This document shows positions 25,601-34,909 of a stretch of 64,000 nt of DNA, one piece after another. Origin of the DNA: Xanthomonas sp. SI (lineage in GTDB: Bacteria; Pseudomonadota; Gammaproteobacteria; Xanthomonadales; Xanthomonadaceae); the NCBI RefSeq assembly GCF_014236855.1, contig NZ_CP051261.1, positions 1,736,001-1,800,000 on the forward strand. The letters run 5' to 3'. The translations under genes and the position numbers were made by a program. Numbering within the stretch: position 1 is the stretch's first letter; every line of letters begins with the position of its first letter. The notes below the pieces were generated by a model that saw nothing but the letters and a program-made list of their open reading frames with translations, had not been told where the DNA came from and searched no databases.

Positions 25601-26848
25601 ATGGATATTGCAAGAAAGTCTAGCGGCACCAAGCAATGGTTCCGCAAGCGGTGGGTGTGGGGCGTCGCCGCCGCGCTGGTGGTGGTGGTCGTTCTCACCC
25701 GAACCGGGTTCGGCAGCGCTGCGTACTCGGTGGACAAGGATGACGTCGTGATCGGCACGGTGCAGCGCGGCGACTTCTCGGTCCAGGTCCGCGGCATCGG
25801 CGTGCTGGTGCCCAAGGACATCCACCTGTTGGCCGTGAATGTGGACGGCCTGGTCGAACGCATCAACGTCGAGGCCGGCGCGGCGGTCAAGAAAGGCGAT
25901 GTCGTTGCCATCCTGAGCAATCCGCGCCTGAACGAGCAGCTGCTGCAGGCGCAATGGGAAATCGATGCCCAGATAAAGCAGAACCGCGCGGCCGAATCGA
26001 TGTTGCGCTCGCAGCTGGCCGACCTGCGCTCGGAGGCGAAGAACGCGGAACTCGACTATCTCAGCGTCAAGGTCAAGTACGACGCCGAGAAGAAGCTGGT
26101 CGAACAGAAGATCGTGTCCCGCATCACCGCCGAGCAATCCAGGATCGTGATGGAGCAGAACTTCCACAAGATCGAAGCGCAGACCGAACGGGTGAAGCGC
26201 ATGCAGGAAAGCCTGGCGGCGACGACCGAGGCCAATGTCTCGGTCGTTTCGAAGCTGGAGAAATCCAAGGACCTCATTCAGCAGCAAATCGACGACCTGA
26301 CCATCCGTGCCGGCATCGACGGCGTGGTGCAGCAGATGTCGCTGCAGCTCGGGCAGCGGGTGACCGCAGGCACCCAGGCCGGCCAGATCGCCCGCCAGGA
26401 TGACCTGGTCGCCCTGCTCGACGTGCAGGACTTCCAGATCAACGACGTCGCGCTCCAGCAAGCGGTGGTGGTCGATACCCGCACCAGCAAGATTCCCGGC
26501 CGGGTGGCGCGCATCGCGCCGTCGGCGACCAACGGCGTGGTCAAGGTCGAAGTCGTGCTGACCGGCAAGATGCCGCCGGAGGCCCGTCCCGACCTGAGCG
26601 TGGAAGGCATCATCGACATCGAGAAGAAGCGCAACGCGCTATTCGTCGAACGCCCGCCTTTCGCCAAGAGCCAGGGGAAGGTCGAGCTATACCGACTCGA
26701 TGGCAGCGAGGCCTCGCGCCGCTCGGTGCAGTTCGGACGCGCATCGACGCGCTATATCGAAGTGCTGGGCGGGCTGCAGCCGGGCGATCAGGTCATCGTG
26801 TCCGACTCGTCGGCTTGGAGCAGCCACGACAAGATCTCGGTCAAGTAG
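25601..26848 (+). CDS. Periplasmic adaptor (HlyD/MacA family)
   Basis: Membrane-fusion protein that links an inner-membrane ABC transporter to an outer-membrane channel, 415 residues. An N-terminal anchor lies at residues about 17-35 (VWGVAAALVVVVVL). It is followed by a lipoyl/barrel-sandwich half (VDGLVERINVEAGAAVKKGD), a long charged coiled-coil hairpin at about 105-230, the second lipoyl half (IRAGIDGVVQQMSLQLGQRV) and beta-barrel segments to the end. It sits 12 bases before the ABC ATPase gene, and with the permease it forms a complete MacA/MacB-like pump. Export of the peptide made by the upstream synthetases is the likely role, from context. No outer-membrane channel gene is nearby. 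Confidence 0.9.
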   Translation: MDIARKSSGTKQWFRKRWVWGVAAALVVVVVLTRTGFGSAAYSVDKDDVVIGTVQRGDFSVQVRGIGVLVPKDIHLLAVNVDGLVERINVEAGAAVKKGDVVAILSNPRLNEQLLQAQWEIDAQIKQNRAAESMLRSQLADLRSEAKNAELDYLSVKVKYDAEKKLVEQKIVSRITAEQSRIVMEQNFHKIEAQTERVKRMQESLAATTEANVSVVSKLEKSKDLIQQQIDDLTIRAGIDGVVQQMSLQLGQRVTAGTQAGQIARQDDLVALLDVQDFQINDVALQQAVVVDTRTSKIPGRVARIAPSATNGVVKVEVVLTGKMPPEARPDLSVEGIIDIEKKRNALFVERPPFAKSQGKVELYRLDGSEASRRSVQFGRASTRYIEVLGGLQPGDQVIVSDSSAWSSHDKISVK

Positions 26849-26860
26849 GCGGAATCAGCC

Positions 26861-27568
26861 ATGTCTGACAGCGAACCGCTCATCCAGCTGCAGGGCTTGC
26901 GCAAATCCTTCTTCACCGACGAGGTGGAGACGCGCGCCCTGGACCACATCGACCTTACCGTCAGGCGCGGGGAATATGTGGCGTTCTCCGGGCCGTCCGG
27001 TTGCGGCAAGTCCACGCTGCTGTCGCTGCTGGGGCTGCTCGACGCGCCGACCGCCGGACGCTACCTGCTCGGTGAGCATGACGTATCCACCATCGGTCGC
27101 GACGAACGCGCGCGCATCCGCAACCGCGAAATCGGATTCGTGTTCCAGTCGTTCAATCTGATCAGCGACATGACCGTCTCGGAAAATGTCGCATTGCCGC
27201 TGTCCTATCGCGGCGACCTCGGCGCCCATGAGGTCGCGACGATGGTGGAACGCGCGTTGCACCGGGTCGACATGTCGCATCGGGCGAAACACTTCCCCTC
27301 GCAGCTTTCCGGGGGTCAGCAGCAACGCGTGGCCGTCGCGCGGGCGGTGGTGGCCAGCCCGCTGCTGATCCTGGCCGACGAGCCGACAGGCAACCTCGAC
27401 TCGAAGAACGCCGAAACGGTGACAGGACTTCTGGAAGGCCTGCACGCGGAAGGATCCACGATCTGCCTGGTCACCCACAATCCGGAATACGCTGCGCGGG
27501 CGAGCCGCCAGGTCGATCTTCTGGATGGACGGATCCTCTCCGATTCGGCGGCGCGGGCCGCAGGCTGA
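26861..27568 (+). CDS. ABC transporter ATP-binding protein (MacB/LolD type)
   Basis: Cytosolic ATPase of 235 residues that powers the adjacent permease. Walker A is GPSGCGKST (44-52), the Q-loop glutamine is Gln96, the signature is LSGGQ (149-153) and Walker B ends LADE (170-173). The family includes MacB and LolD, which act on substrates in the outer leaflet or periplasm rather than pumping across the membrane. The permease gene starts eight bases after its stop. Its partners and position right after the synthetases suggest export of the peptide product or of a periplasmic precursor. Confidence 0.95.
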   Translation: MSDSEPLIQLQGLRKSFFTDEVETRALDHIDLTVRRGEYVAFSGPSGCGKSTLLSLLGLLDAPTAGRYLLGEHDVSTIGRDERARIRNREIGFVFQSFNLISDMTVSENVALPLSYRGDLGAHEVATMVERALHRVDMSHRAKHFPSQLSGGQQQRVAVARAVVASPLLILADEPTGNLDSKNAETVTGLLEGLHAEGSTICLVTHNPEYAARASRQVDLLDGRILSDSAARAAG

Positions 27569-27576
27569 GGACCCGA

Positions 27577-29991
27577 ATGTCCTTCCTCTCCGACCTGCGC
27601 TATGCCTTGCGTCTTTTGCTGAAGACGCCGCAGTTCACGCTGTTGACCGTGCTCGTGCTGGCCGGCGGCCTGGCGATCAGCATCTATACCTATTCGGTGC
27701 TGAACACCATGATGTACAAGGCGCTGCCGATCCCGGCCAGCGAGACCATGGTCAGGGTGCTCGGCAAGAAGGACGGCCGGACCGCCTTGATCGACGCATT
27801 CGAGCTCGCGCAATTGCGCCACACGCGCTCGCTCGACGGGGTCGCGGCATACCAGACCGGCCGCTCGGTGATCAGCGAACTCGATGCCAGCCGCAGCGTG
27901 AAGGCGACCTTCGCCGAGTGGAGCATCTTCCAGTTCGCGCGCACGCAGCCCGCGCTAGGGAGGGGCTTTCTGCCGGAAGACGCTGTGTCCGGAGCCGAGC
28001 CGGTGGCGGTGATCGGGCACAAGATATGGCGCTCGGTGTACGGCGCCGATCCGGACATCGTGGACAAGGTGGTGGAGATCAACGGACGCGCCACGCGGAT
28101 CGTGGGGGTGATGCCGAAGGGTTTCATGTTCCCCATCAGTTCCGAGATCTGGCTGCCGCTCACGCAGCGCGAGCTCAATCCGACGACCTATGGCGTGTCC
28201 TCGTTCAACGCCTACGCGCGCCTGCGCCCGGATGTCTCGCGCAACGAAGCCGAGGCCGACCTGACCACGCTGCTGCGCGCCACCTACGAGAACTATCCGC
28301 GCCGGGAAGGCGACGATGCGCTGCTGGACGACATCCGCGTGGACACCTTCCAGTCCGCGCAGACCGGTCCGGAAGGCGCCTTCGTCTTCGCAGTGCTCAA
28401 CGTGGTGTCGATCTTCATTCTGCTGCTGGCCTGCGTCAACGTCGGCAACATGCTGCTGGCGCGTACCAACGAGCGCATCCGCGAAATCGCCGTGCGCGTC
28501 GCATTGGGCGCGCCACGCACGCGCCTGGTTCTGCAGATGATGATGGAAAGTGCGCTGATCTGCGTGATCGGCGGCGTCCTGGCGCTGGCGCTTGCGGGTT
28601 GGGCATTGAGCGCGAGCAACCAGTTCCTCGCCTCAACCTTCCAGGGTGACCTGCCGTTCTGGTGGGACTGGGGCCTGGACACCGGCGCGGTGCTGTCGGC
28701 ACTGGGCTTCGTGTGCCTGGCCATCTTCCTGGTTTCGGTGATCCCGACCTGGAGCGCGACCAACATCAGTTCCAGCGCGCTGTTGCGCGACGGCACCCGC
28801 GGCTCGCAAGGACGGCGCAGCGGACGCGTATCGCGGATCCTGGTGATCGTCGAGATCGTGCTGATTTCCGTGGTGATGGTGATCGGCAGCGTCATGGCGA
28901 TCGTCGCCTATCATGCGGCGCGTATCGATTTCGGCATCGACACCACCAACCTGTTGAACATGCCGGTGGAGCTGACGGGCGAGTCCTACAACACTCCGCA
29001 GAAGCAGCTTCAGTTCTACGAGCGGCTGATCGCCGATCTGCGCCACAATCCCGAGATCGAGACCGCAGGCGTGCTGCAGGAAGTCGGGCAGGTGCGCTTC
29101 GGCGTGGATGGAACCGAGTATCCGCGCGAAAGCGACTATCCCAAAGCCACGCTGGTCGTCGCGTCGGAGGCCCGGCAGCCGATCGGGGTACGCCTGATCG
29201 AAGGGCGTTACTTCGACACTCGCGACAACGCGACCGGCTTGAAGACCGTTGTGGTGAGCGCCAGCATGGCCAAGGCGCAGTGGCCGGTATCGGGGGCGCT
29301 GGGCCAACGCGTGCGCATCATGCAGCAGGGTGTGGAGCCGGTCGACCGCATCGTGATCGGGGTGGTGAGCGATGCCCGTCGGGGCGACCTGCTCAAGACC
29401 ACATCGAGCAGCTTCGCCTCGCTGTATGTGCCGCTGCCGCAGGTGCCGCTGCAGGAAGCCGCCGTACTGATCCGGCACTACGGCAACGTCGATGCGGCGC
29501 GCAGTGCCATCTATCGGACTGTCGCCGGCATAGATCCCTACATGGCGCCGGCCAGAATCACCAGCTACGAAGAAGTGCTGCGCCAGCTGACCCTGATGGC
29601 AACCACGATGACGGACTTGTTCGTGCGCTGCGGCATCTTCGCCATGCTGCTGGCGATGACCGGTATCTATGGATTGAGCAGCAACGCCGTAGTGCAGCGT
29701 ACCAACGAGATCGGCCTGCGCCGCGCCATCGGCGCGCGCGACCGCGACATCATCGCGCTGTTCCTGAAGCAGGGCGCTAGACAACTGGGAGTGGGTCTGG
29801 CGATCAGCCTGTTGCTCTCCGCGGCGATCCTGCTCGCGGTGTCGAGGTTCGTCACGGTGGGACCATGGGTGCTCGTATCGATCGGGCTGGGCGTGGCCGC
29901 CTGCGTCTCGGCGCTGGTGCTGGTGGCGATCTTTATCGCCACGCGCCGTGCCGTGTTGTACGAGCCGGGGGCGGCGCTGCGCTACGAATGA
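27577..29991 (+). CDS. ABC transporter permease, duplicated FtsX/MacB type
   Basis: Inner-membrane permease of 804 residues with two repeats of a periplasmic MacB-like core plus an FtsX domain. The N-terminus (DLRYALRLLLKTPQFTLLTV) leads into a first membrane segment at about 20-42. Further hydrophobic segments lie at about 270-400, about 425-450 and in the last 130 residues, where the second FtsX repeat includes NEIGLRRAIGARDRDI. Usual MacB has one such half fused to the ATPase; here the permease is double-length and the ATPase separate, as in ADOP-type permeases. It is the third gene of the export set. The dioxygenase gene follows after 108 bases. Confidence 0.92.
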   Translation: MSFLSDLRYALRLLLKTPQFTLLTVLVLAGGLAISIYTYSVLNTMMYKALPIPASETMVRVLGKKDGRTALIDAFELAQLRHTRSLDGVAAYQTGRSVISELDASRSVKATFAEWSIFQFARTQPALGRGFLPEDAVSGAEPVAVIGHKIWRSVYGADPDIVDKVVEINGRATRIVGVMPKGFMFPISSEIWLPLTQRELNPTTYGVSSFNAYARLRPDVSRNEAEADLTTLLRATYENYPRREGDDALLDDIRVDTFQSAQTGPEGAFVFAVLNVVSIFILLLACVNVGNMLLARTNERIREIAVRVALGAPRTRLVLQMMMESALICVIGGVLALALAGWALSASNQFLASTFQGDLPFWWDWGLDTGAVLSALGFVCLAIFLVSVIPTWSATNISSSALLRDGTRGSQGRRSGRVSRILVIVEIVLISVVMVIGSVMAIVAYHAARIDFGIDTTNLLNMPVELTGESYNTPQKQLQFYERLIADLRHNPEIETAGVLQEVGQVRFGVDGTEYPRESDYPKATLVVASEARQPIGVRLIEGRYFDTRDNATGLKTVVVSASMAKAQWPVSGALGQRVRIMQQGVEPVDRIVIGVVSDARRGDLLKTTSSSFASLYVPLPQVPLQEAAVLIRHYGNVDAARSAIYRTVAGIDPYMAPARITSYEEVLRQLTLMATTMTDLFVRCGIFAMLLAMTGIYGLSSNAVVQRTNEIGLRRAIGARDRDIIALFLKQGARQLGVGLAISLLLSAAILLAVSRFVTVGPWVLVSIGLGVAACVSALVLVAIFIATRRAVLYEPGAALRYE

Positions 29992-30099
29992 CGGCGCCTC
30001 GGGCGTCGTGACGGTGTGCTGTTGCAGAGCCGCGATCCGCGGCAGACGAGCGAAATGGACGCCGCCGGCCGGGACCGGCGCCATAGGGAGAGAGGGGCA

Positions 30100-31098
30100 A
30101 TGACAAGATTGGCAGACATCGGCATCGAAGATCTGCAGGATGTGCAGGGCACGCCCCTGCTTTTGAACGTGGCAGGCGAGGGCGTGCGCGCGACCGAGTG
30201 GGCCGCGGAGAATCGCGGGCATGTCGAACGATTGCTGATGGAGAACGGCGCGTTGCTGATACGCGGATTGACCTTCGTGGGCAGCCAGCAATTCGGCACC
30301 GCCTTGTCGACGCTGTTCGGCGAAGACCTGATCCAGTACGTCTACAGGTCCACGCCGAGGACCGAGCTGCGCGGCAATGTGTATACCGCGACCGAGTACC
30401 ATCCGGACCAGGTCATTCCGCAGCACAACGAGAATTCGTACTCGAACAGGTGGGCGATGCGCCTGGGCTTCCTGTGCACCATCCCCTCGCAGACCGGAGG
30501 CGCCACGCCGATCTGCGACAGCCGCAAGGTCTATGCGCAGATGCCCGATGCGCTACGCGACCGTTTCGAGCGCAACGGGGTGATGTACGTACGCAACTAT
30601 TCCGAAATCGACGTGCCTTGGACGGAGGTGTTCCAGACCAGCGACCGGGCGGACGTGGAGGCGTTCTGCCAAGCCAATCAACTGGCGTTCGAGTGGCTGG
30701 AGGACGGGCTGCGCACCTGCCAGATCAACCAGGCGTCCGCCGTCCATCCGGACAGCGGCGACAAGGTCTGGTTCAACCAGGCACACCTGTTTCACGTCAC
30801 CAATCTGGACCCCGAGATCCGCGAAGCGCTGCTGACCACCATGGGCGAGCGGCGCCTACCGCGCAACACCTACTATGGCGACGGTTCTCCCATCGACATT
30901 GGCGCCCTGGACACGGTGCGTGCGCTCTACGAGCGCAATGCGATCCGTTTCGATTGGCAGCGCAACGATCTCTTGTTACTCGACAACATGCTGTATTCGC
31001 ATGGTCGCGAGACCTATTCGGGCAACCGCCAGGTACTGGTCGGAATGGCGCGCGTGCACGGCACCGAAGGCGGCCGGTCCGAAGGGGCCGTGCTATGA
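30100..31098 (+). CDS. Fe(II)/2-oxoglutarate dioxygenase, SyrP/TauD-like
   Basis: Probable beta-hydroxylase of a carrier-bound amino acid, 332 residues. The start is the ATG at 30100, preceded by a good ribosome site (GGGAGAGAGGGG); longer in-frame starts have none. The metal-binding triad is visible as His109-x-Glu111 in PQHNENSYSN and His301 in LYSHGRETYSGNRQ, with Arg310 placed to bind 2-oxoglutarate. The same triad layout occurs in SyrP, which hydroxylates Asp on a carrier protein in syringomycin synthesis. Modules 1 and 4 have Asp-like pockets, so beta-hydroxy-Asp is the natural prediction, but the substrate is inferred. Its stop overlaps the thioesterase start (ATGA). Confidence 0.88.
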   Translation: MTRLADIGIEDLQDVQGTPLLLNVAGEGVRATEWAAENRGHVERLLMENGALLIRGLTFVGSQQFGTALSTLFGEDLIQYVYRSTPRTELRGNVYTATEYHPDQVIPQHNENSYSNRWAMRLGFLCTIPSQTGGATPICDSRKVYAQMPDALRDRFERNGVMYVRNYSEIDVPWTEVFQTSDRADVEAFCQANQLAFEWLEDGLRTCQINQASAVHPDSGDKVWFNQAHLFHVTNLDPEIREALLTTMGERRLPRNTYYGDGSPIDIGALDTVRALYERNAIRFDWQRNDLLLLDNMLYSHGRETYSGNRQVLVGMARVHGTEGGRSEGAVL

Positions 31099-31862
31099 AG
31101 AGTCCCTGGTTCATCCGTTTTCCGGCAGGGCCGCGCGTGAGTATGCGTTTGTTCTGCTTTCCCTATGCCGGTGGTCATGGGCACCTTTTCCGCGGCTGGC
31201 CTGCGCGAATGCCGCATTCGGTACAGGTGATCGGGATCCAGGCGCCGGGCAAGGGCGCGCGCGTGCTGGAAACGCCTCATGCCTCACTCGATGGCCTGGT
31301 GGACGACCTGCTCGACGCGATCCTGCCATTGCTGGCCGAAGGCCCATTCTGCTTCTTCGGCCACAGCAACGGCGCCATGGTCGCGTTCCAGCTGGCGAGC
31401 CGCCTGCAATCGCTTGGCTTGCCGGTTCCCGAGCGCCTGCTGCTCTCGGCCAGTCCCGCACCATGGACGCGGATCTTCGCCCGACCTTATTCGGCGATGG
31501 ACAATGCCGAGTTCAAGCAGGTGCTGCGCGAGCTGGAGGGCACCCCGGCTGCGCTCTTCGACGACAGCGAGTTGTTCGAGCTGATGCTGCCGGGGCTGCG
31601 CGCGGACTTCGCGCTGGCCGAAAGCTATCGCCACGCCCCGGAGTTGATGCTGCGGATGCCCGTCACGGTGTTCTACGGAGCGACCGACGGGATCGAGTGG
31701 GAGAGGATCCAGGCCTGGCAGGAGCGTTTCTGCGACCCTGTCGAATTCCGGGAGATCGCGGGCGGGCATTTCTTCATCCACACGCACGAGGAATTGCTCG
31801 TGCATGAAGTGATGGGCCGCTTCGGGCAGCATCCGAGCGCCTGGGGCAGGGCGATCGCCTAG
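31095..31862 (+). CDS. Type II thioesterase
   Basis: Stand-alone alpha/beta hydrolase of 255 residues that clears wrongly primed or stalled carriers of the assembly line. The start is set by the ATGA overlap with the dioxygenase gene. It has the family opening (LFCFPYAGGHGHLFRGW), the nucleophile motif GHSNG (Ser91), a late GGHFF with the catalytic histidine (His225), and the usual length for this family (about 230-260). It belongs to the NRPS operon; the hydroxylase gene follows after 74 bases. Confidence 0.93.
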   Translation: MKSPWFIRFPAGPRVSMRLFCFPYAGGHGHLFRGWPARMPHSVQVIGIQAPGKGARVLETPHASLDGLVDDLLDAILPLLAEGPFCFFGHSNGAMVAFQLASRLQSLGLPVPERLLLSASPAPWTRIFARPYSAMDNAEFKQVLRELEGTPAALFDDSELFELMLPGLRADFALAESYRHAPELMLRMPVTVFYGATDGIEWERIQAWQERFCDPVEFREIAGGHFFIHTHEELLVHEVMGRFGQHPSAWGRAIA

Positions 31863-31936
31863 TTCGGCGATTTGGATCGACGACATGCATCCGGTCGGCG
31901 CCGCCGGCCTCCAGTAGCGAAGGAAAAGCGAGAGAA

Positions 31937-33544
31937 ATGGACACCGAAACCCGATTGTACCTGCGCGAAGACGTGTATTTCGAACCCTTGGTCAACCAAT
32001 GGTATGCCTGGCCTTATCTGCTGCCGCCGGTCACTGGCGCTCGCCACATGGTCAACACGCATCGCCGGATCATGAGTTCGTTCGTGAAGAACTACAAACT
32101 GCACATCATGGCGGTGAATCAGCCCGGCATGGCCGGTGCCGAGTTCCTGGACTGCAACGAAGACCAGGTCGACGACATCAAAGCCTTGGTCGCCCGCATC
32201 GACGAACAGCACGCGGATCTGGTAGAACTGTCCGACGCGGTTCGCCAGCTCGACGAATTGCTTCGCACGCATACCTCCGGCGAATCGATCGAGTACCTGT
32301 ATGCGCAGGTGCCGCCGCCGTTGAAGGGCTATGTCGAGATCTTCATGGACCTTGAGCATCACCCTTCATACCGCCTGCTGGAAAGCCTTCTGTACAAGAG
32401 CCCGTACTACAAGCCGTCGTTGCAGAGCATTGCCTTCGGCATCCTCGGCGAACGCGGAGACCGCCCGTTCGTGCTGAGCACGCCGCGCCTGCCCACCGCC
32501 GACAGCCTGCACGTGGAAGTGGACTACAACGACCCGCTACTGGACGCGGTGTTTGCAGCACGGACGCAGCCGCTAACGGAATCCGCGCTGGATGCTTTGT
32601 TCGCCGGCAAGACTGTCTCCGGCGGACTGCACTATCGCAAGCTGTTCACCGAGACGCCCCCCGGGCACCGCAACCAGCCAGTGGAATCCGGCGTTCGCCT
32701 GCAGTATCTCGGGCATGCCGGATTCCTGCTGCAGACCTCGCAGGTGTCGATCGTCGTGGATCCCGTCATCGCGTCGCGCGGTGCGGACTTCTCCGACGAA
32801 GTCATCAGTTTCAGCCAATTGCCCGACCGCATCGACTACGTCTGCATCACCCACAACCATCAGGACCACGCCAATCTCGAATCGCTGCTGCAGCTTCGGC
32901 ACAAGATCGGCAAGATCCTGGTGCCCAAGAACAACGGCGGCACCCTGTCGGACCCATCGCTGCGCCTGTTGCTCAAGCAGTTCGGCTTCGATGTCATGGA
33001 GATGGACGACATGGACGAGTTGCCGGTGCCTGGCGGGCGCATCGTCAGCGTGCCCTTCCTCGGCGAACACGGCGATCTCAACGTGCGCTCCAAGACGGCC
33101 TGGTTCTACGAATTGCTCGGCAAGAAGATCTTCATGGGAGCCGATTCGTCCAATCTGGACCCGAGCATGTACCGCCATATCGGCCGCTGGCTTGGCGAGA
33201 TGGACGTGATGGCGATCGGCATGGAATGCGTCGGCGCCCCCTACACCTGGCTGTACGGCGCGCTGCACACCAAGCTGGTGAGCAAGAAGATCAAGGAATC
33301 GCGGCGCCTGAACGGATCCGACTTCGCACAGGCCTACGAGATCGCGGAGATCTTCAAGCCTTCGCAGATCTACCTGTATGCATTGGGCATGGAGCCTTGG
33401 TACAAGTACTTCATGGGCCTGGACTACGACGAATCGTCCGAGCAGATCGTGCAGACCGGCAAGATGCTGGACGCCTGCCGTGACAAGCAGATTCCTGCCG
33501 AGCGCCTGTACGGGAAAATGACTCTGGAACTCGCCGGCACCTGA
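31937..33544 (+). CDS. CmlA-like diiron beta-hydroxylase
   Basis: Probable non-haem diiron oxygenase that beta-hydroxylates an amino acid held on a carrier domain, 535 residues. The first 240 or so residues match the CmlA-specific N-terminal domain (VNQWYAWPYLLPP). The rest is a metallo-beta-lactamase fold with THNHQDH (His306, His308, Asp310, His311), Glu377 in LGEHGD, Asp403 in GADSSN and a nearby late His444, the ligand pattern of CmlA from chloramphenicol synthesis rather than of a hydrolase. Length also matches CmlA (about 530). A search tool could call this gene a generic MBL-fold hydrolase. As last gene of the NRPS operon it probably acts on one of the seven visible modules or on one further upstream; which is unknown. 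Confidence 0.88.
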   Translation: MDTETRLYLREDVYFEPLVNQWYAWPYLLPPVTGARHMVNTHRRIMSSFVKNYKLHIMAVNQPGMAGAEFLDCNEDQVDDIKALVARIDEQHADLVELSDAVRQLDELLRTHTSGESIEYLYAQVPPPLKGYVEIFMDLEHHPSYRLLESLLYKSPYYKPSLQSIAFGILGERGDRPFVLSTPRLPTADSLHVEVDYNDPLLDAVFAARTQPLTESALDALFAGKTVSGGLHYRKLFTETPPGHRNQPVESGVRLQYLGHAGFLLQTSQVSIVVDPVIASRGADFSDEVISFSQLPDRIDYVCITHNHQDHANLESLLQLRHKIGKILVPKNNGGTLSDPSLRLLLKQFGFDVMEMDDMDELPVPGGRIVSVPFLGEHGDLNVRSKTAWFYELLGKKIFMGADSSNLDPSMYRHIGRWLGEMDVMAIGMECVGAPYTWLYGALHTKLVSKKIKESRRLNGSDFAQAYEIAEIFKPSQIYLYALGMEPWYKYFMGLDYDESSEQIVQTGKMLDACRDKQIPAERLYGKMTLELAGT

Positions 33545-34609
33545 AGTTCGCGTGCCCGTGCGCCTTGGGGAGGAACCGGGTCATCAGATTGGATACCAGG
33601 AAAATGCCGGGACGCAGAGAGCCGGCATTCGACGATTTTCGGTGCAGGTATGGCAGGTCACCTGTTATTTTCCGAAAACGATGTTCAGTTTGGCTCCGTC
33701 ATGCTCGAATGGACATCACCTCTGGAAAGGGAAGGCCTTTCACAAAAAGATGTCCGTTCTCGATTTGTTAGAACTGTATCAAGGTTGCTGTACTTTGAGC
33801 GTTTTTCAATTGGTTGAAGCTATCCACTGGAACAGTAGGACGGGCATGTCAAACCCGGAGCAGCGCTATAACTGACATCCATTTGGATCTCATCCCGGAT
33901 GAAAAGTAATGGCTCCGGTGTAGCCGCCCTCACGATTAGGCAAATTTGACGTTCGCGGCAAGCCGCGACTCTACGTTAGCGGGTGGATTATGGCAGCGTT
34001 CGTGCATTGCGCTCGCAGGCAGTTTAGGGTCCACGCCAGGATTCGCTCTCAGACTCCCTGCCGAGGGACTACTCGACTTCCCGGCGACAGGCCTGGTGTT
34101 GTATGGGGAGGTTTCTGGATTCGAAGGCTTCACCGCCACCGGCGGCGCGCCGAAGGAACCTGATCAGCCTGATCGGGTGTCGACAGAATTCGACGGAGGC
34201 GGTTTAGGCGTCGTTCGGGTGGATTCGATCGGCCCGGAGGGAGATCAGGCTGGCTAGCGCGCGCGACGTCCTTCGGGAGCTGTGGGTTCATTCCTTGTGT
34301 TTGTACACGCCCGCGTCGGACGCGCTGGACTAGGCGCGGGCCGCGGGCGAGCTTCTGGTCGCCTGAAATGGCGAGCGCTTCTTGTACCAGCGCTTTCAGT
34401 GGAACGCAGAGGGGCAGCCCCTGGACAAGCCAGGATCTGATTGCGGCGCTGCCGCGAGAGAGGGGCAATTCGTTGGGTGCGGACGCCGTATGTGGATGTT
34501 TGCCCCGGATATCCTGGGCGAAAGCTGGCACCTTTTGCCAGTTAACGTGCCAGATACTCCAGAATATCGCAGCGCAAGATCGCTGATCCGAATGATCTCA
34601 GCGTCTATT
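33545..34609 (+). other. Gene-poor stretch with no recognisable gene
   Basis: No convincing gene was found here apart from the weak candidate at 33650. Base composition is patchy: 33640-33850 is clearly lower in GC than either neighbour, with runs such as TTGTTAGAACTG, and stop codons are frequent. A 67-codon minus-strand frame at 33936-34139 and a 133-codon one at 34130-34531 overlap and match nothing I know. The stretch lies between the NRPS operon and a recombinase remnant and reads as decayed mobile DNA. Confidence 0.5.
33650..33817 (+). CDS. Hypothetical 55-residue protein or gene fragment
   Basis: A short ATG-started frame in a low-GC patch encodes MAGHLLFSENDVQFGSVMLE and continues with a mixed charged and hydrophobic, protein-like composition to a stop at 33817. 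The composition is more credible than the overlapping frames, but there is no strong ribosome site and no recognised family. It may be the N-terminal piece of a decayed gene. Function unknown. Confidence 0.25.
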   Translation: MAGHLLFSENDVQFGSVMLEWTSPLEREGLSQKDVRSRFVRTVSRLLYFERFSIG

Positions 34610-34909
34610 TCAGTAGGCGTGCCGCGGATTGTCCTGCGCAGCACCCGTCTGGAAGTGCTCAATAACGCTAGCCACCGAGCGGTGCTCGGTCATAGCCATC
34701 AATGCAGGCAGCGGCACCCCTTGCTTACCGGCCTCGGTGACAAATGCCGATCGTAGGCTATGCGCCCCGAAGTCTCCCTCCAGCCCTGCCAGCTTTGCCC
34801 GGCGCTTCACAATCGCCGCCACCGAGCCTGGGAGCAGAGCAGGGCCGACACACCCACCGAGGTGTCTGACCTGATTTCGCAAGGCGCGCCCTCTCATATG
34901 TGTAAACAA
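34610..34909 (-). pseudogene. C-terminal remnant of a tyrosine site-specific recombinase
   Basis: The minus strand encodes about 99 residues that include AHSLRSAFVTEAGKQG and TEHRSVASVIEHFQTGAA. These match the catalytic HxLR box and the later (G/E)H box of phage-type integrases that carry SLR-SGFVTEA motifs. The N-terminal catalytic arginine region is absent, the N-terminal 30 residues look out of register, and the tyrosine region is degenerate. It is therefore a broken integrase, consistent with an old mobile element next to the NRPS operon. Confidence 0.75.

Noticed and set aside
31937..33544. MBL-fold hydrolase as the name for the last gene of the NRPS operon
   Set aside because: The CmlA-type N-terminal domain, length and ligand pattern fit a diiron beta-hydroxylase much better.
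34130..34531. 133-codon minus-strand frame as a gene
   Set aside because: No family, no ribosome site, overlaps other equally poor frames in decayed DNA.
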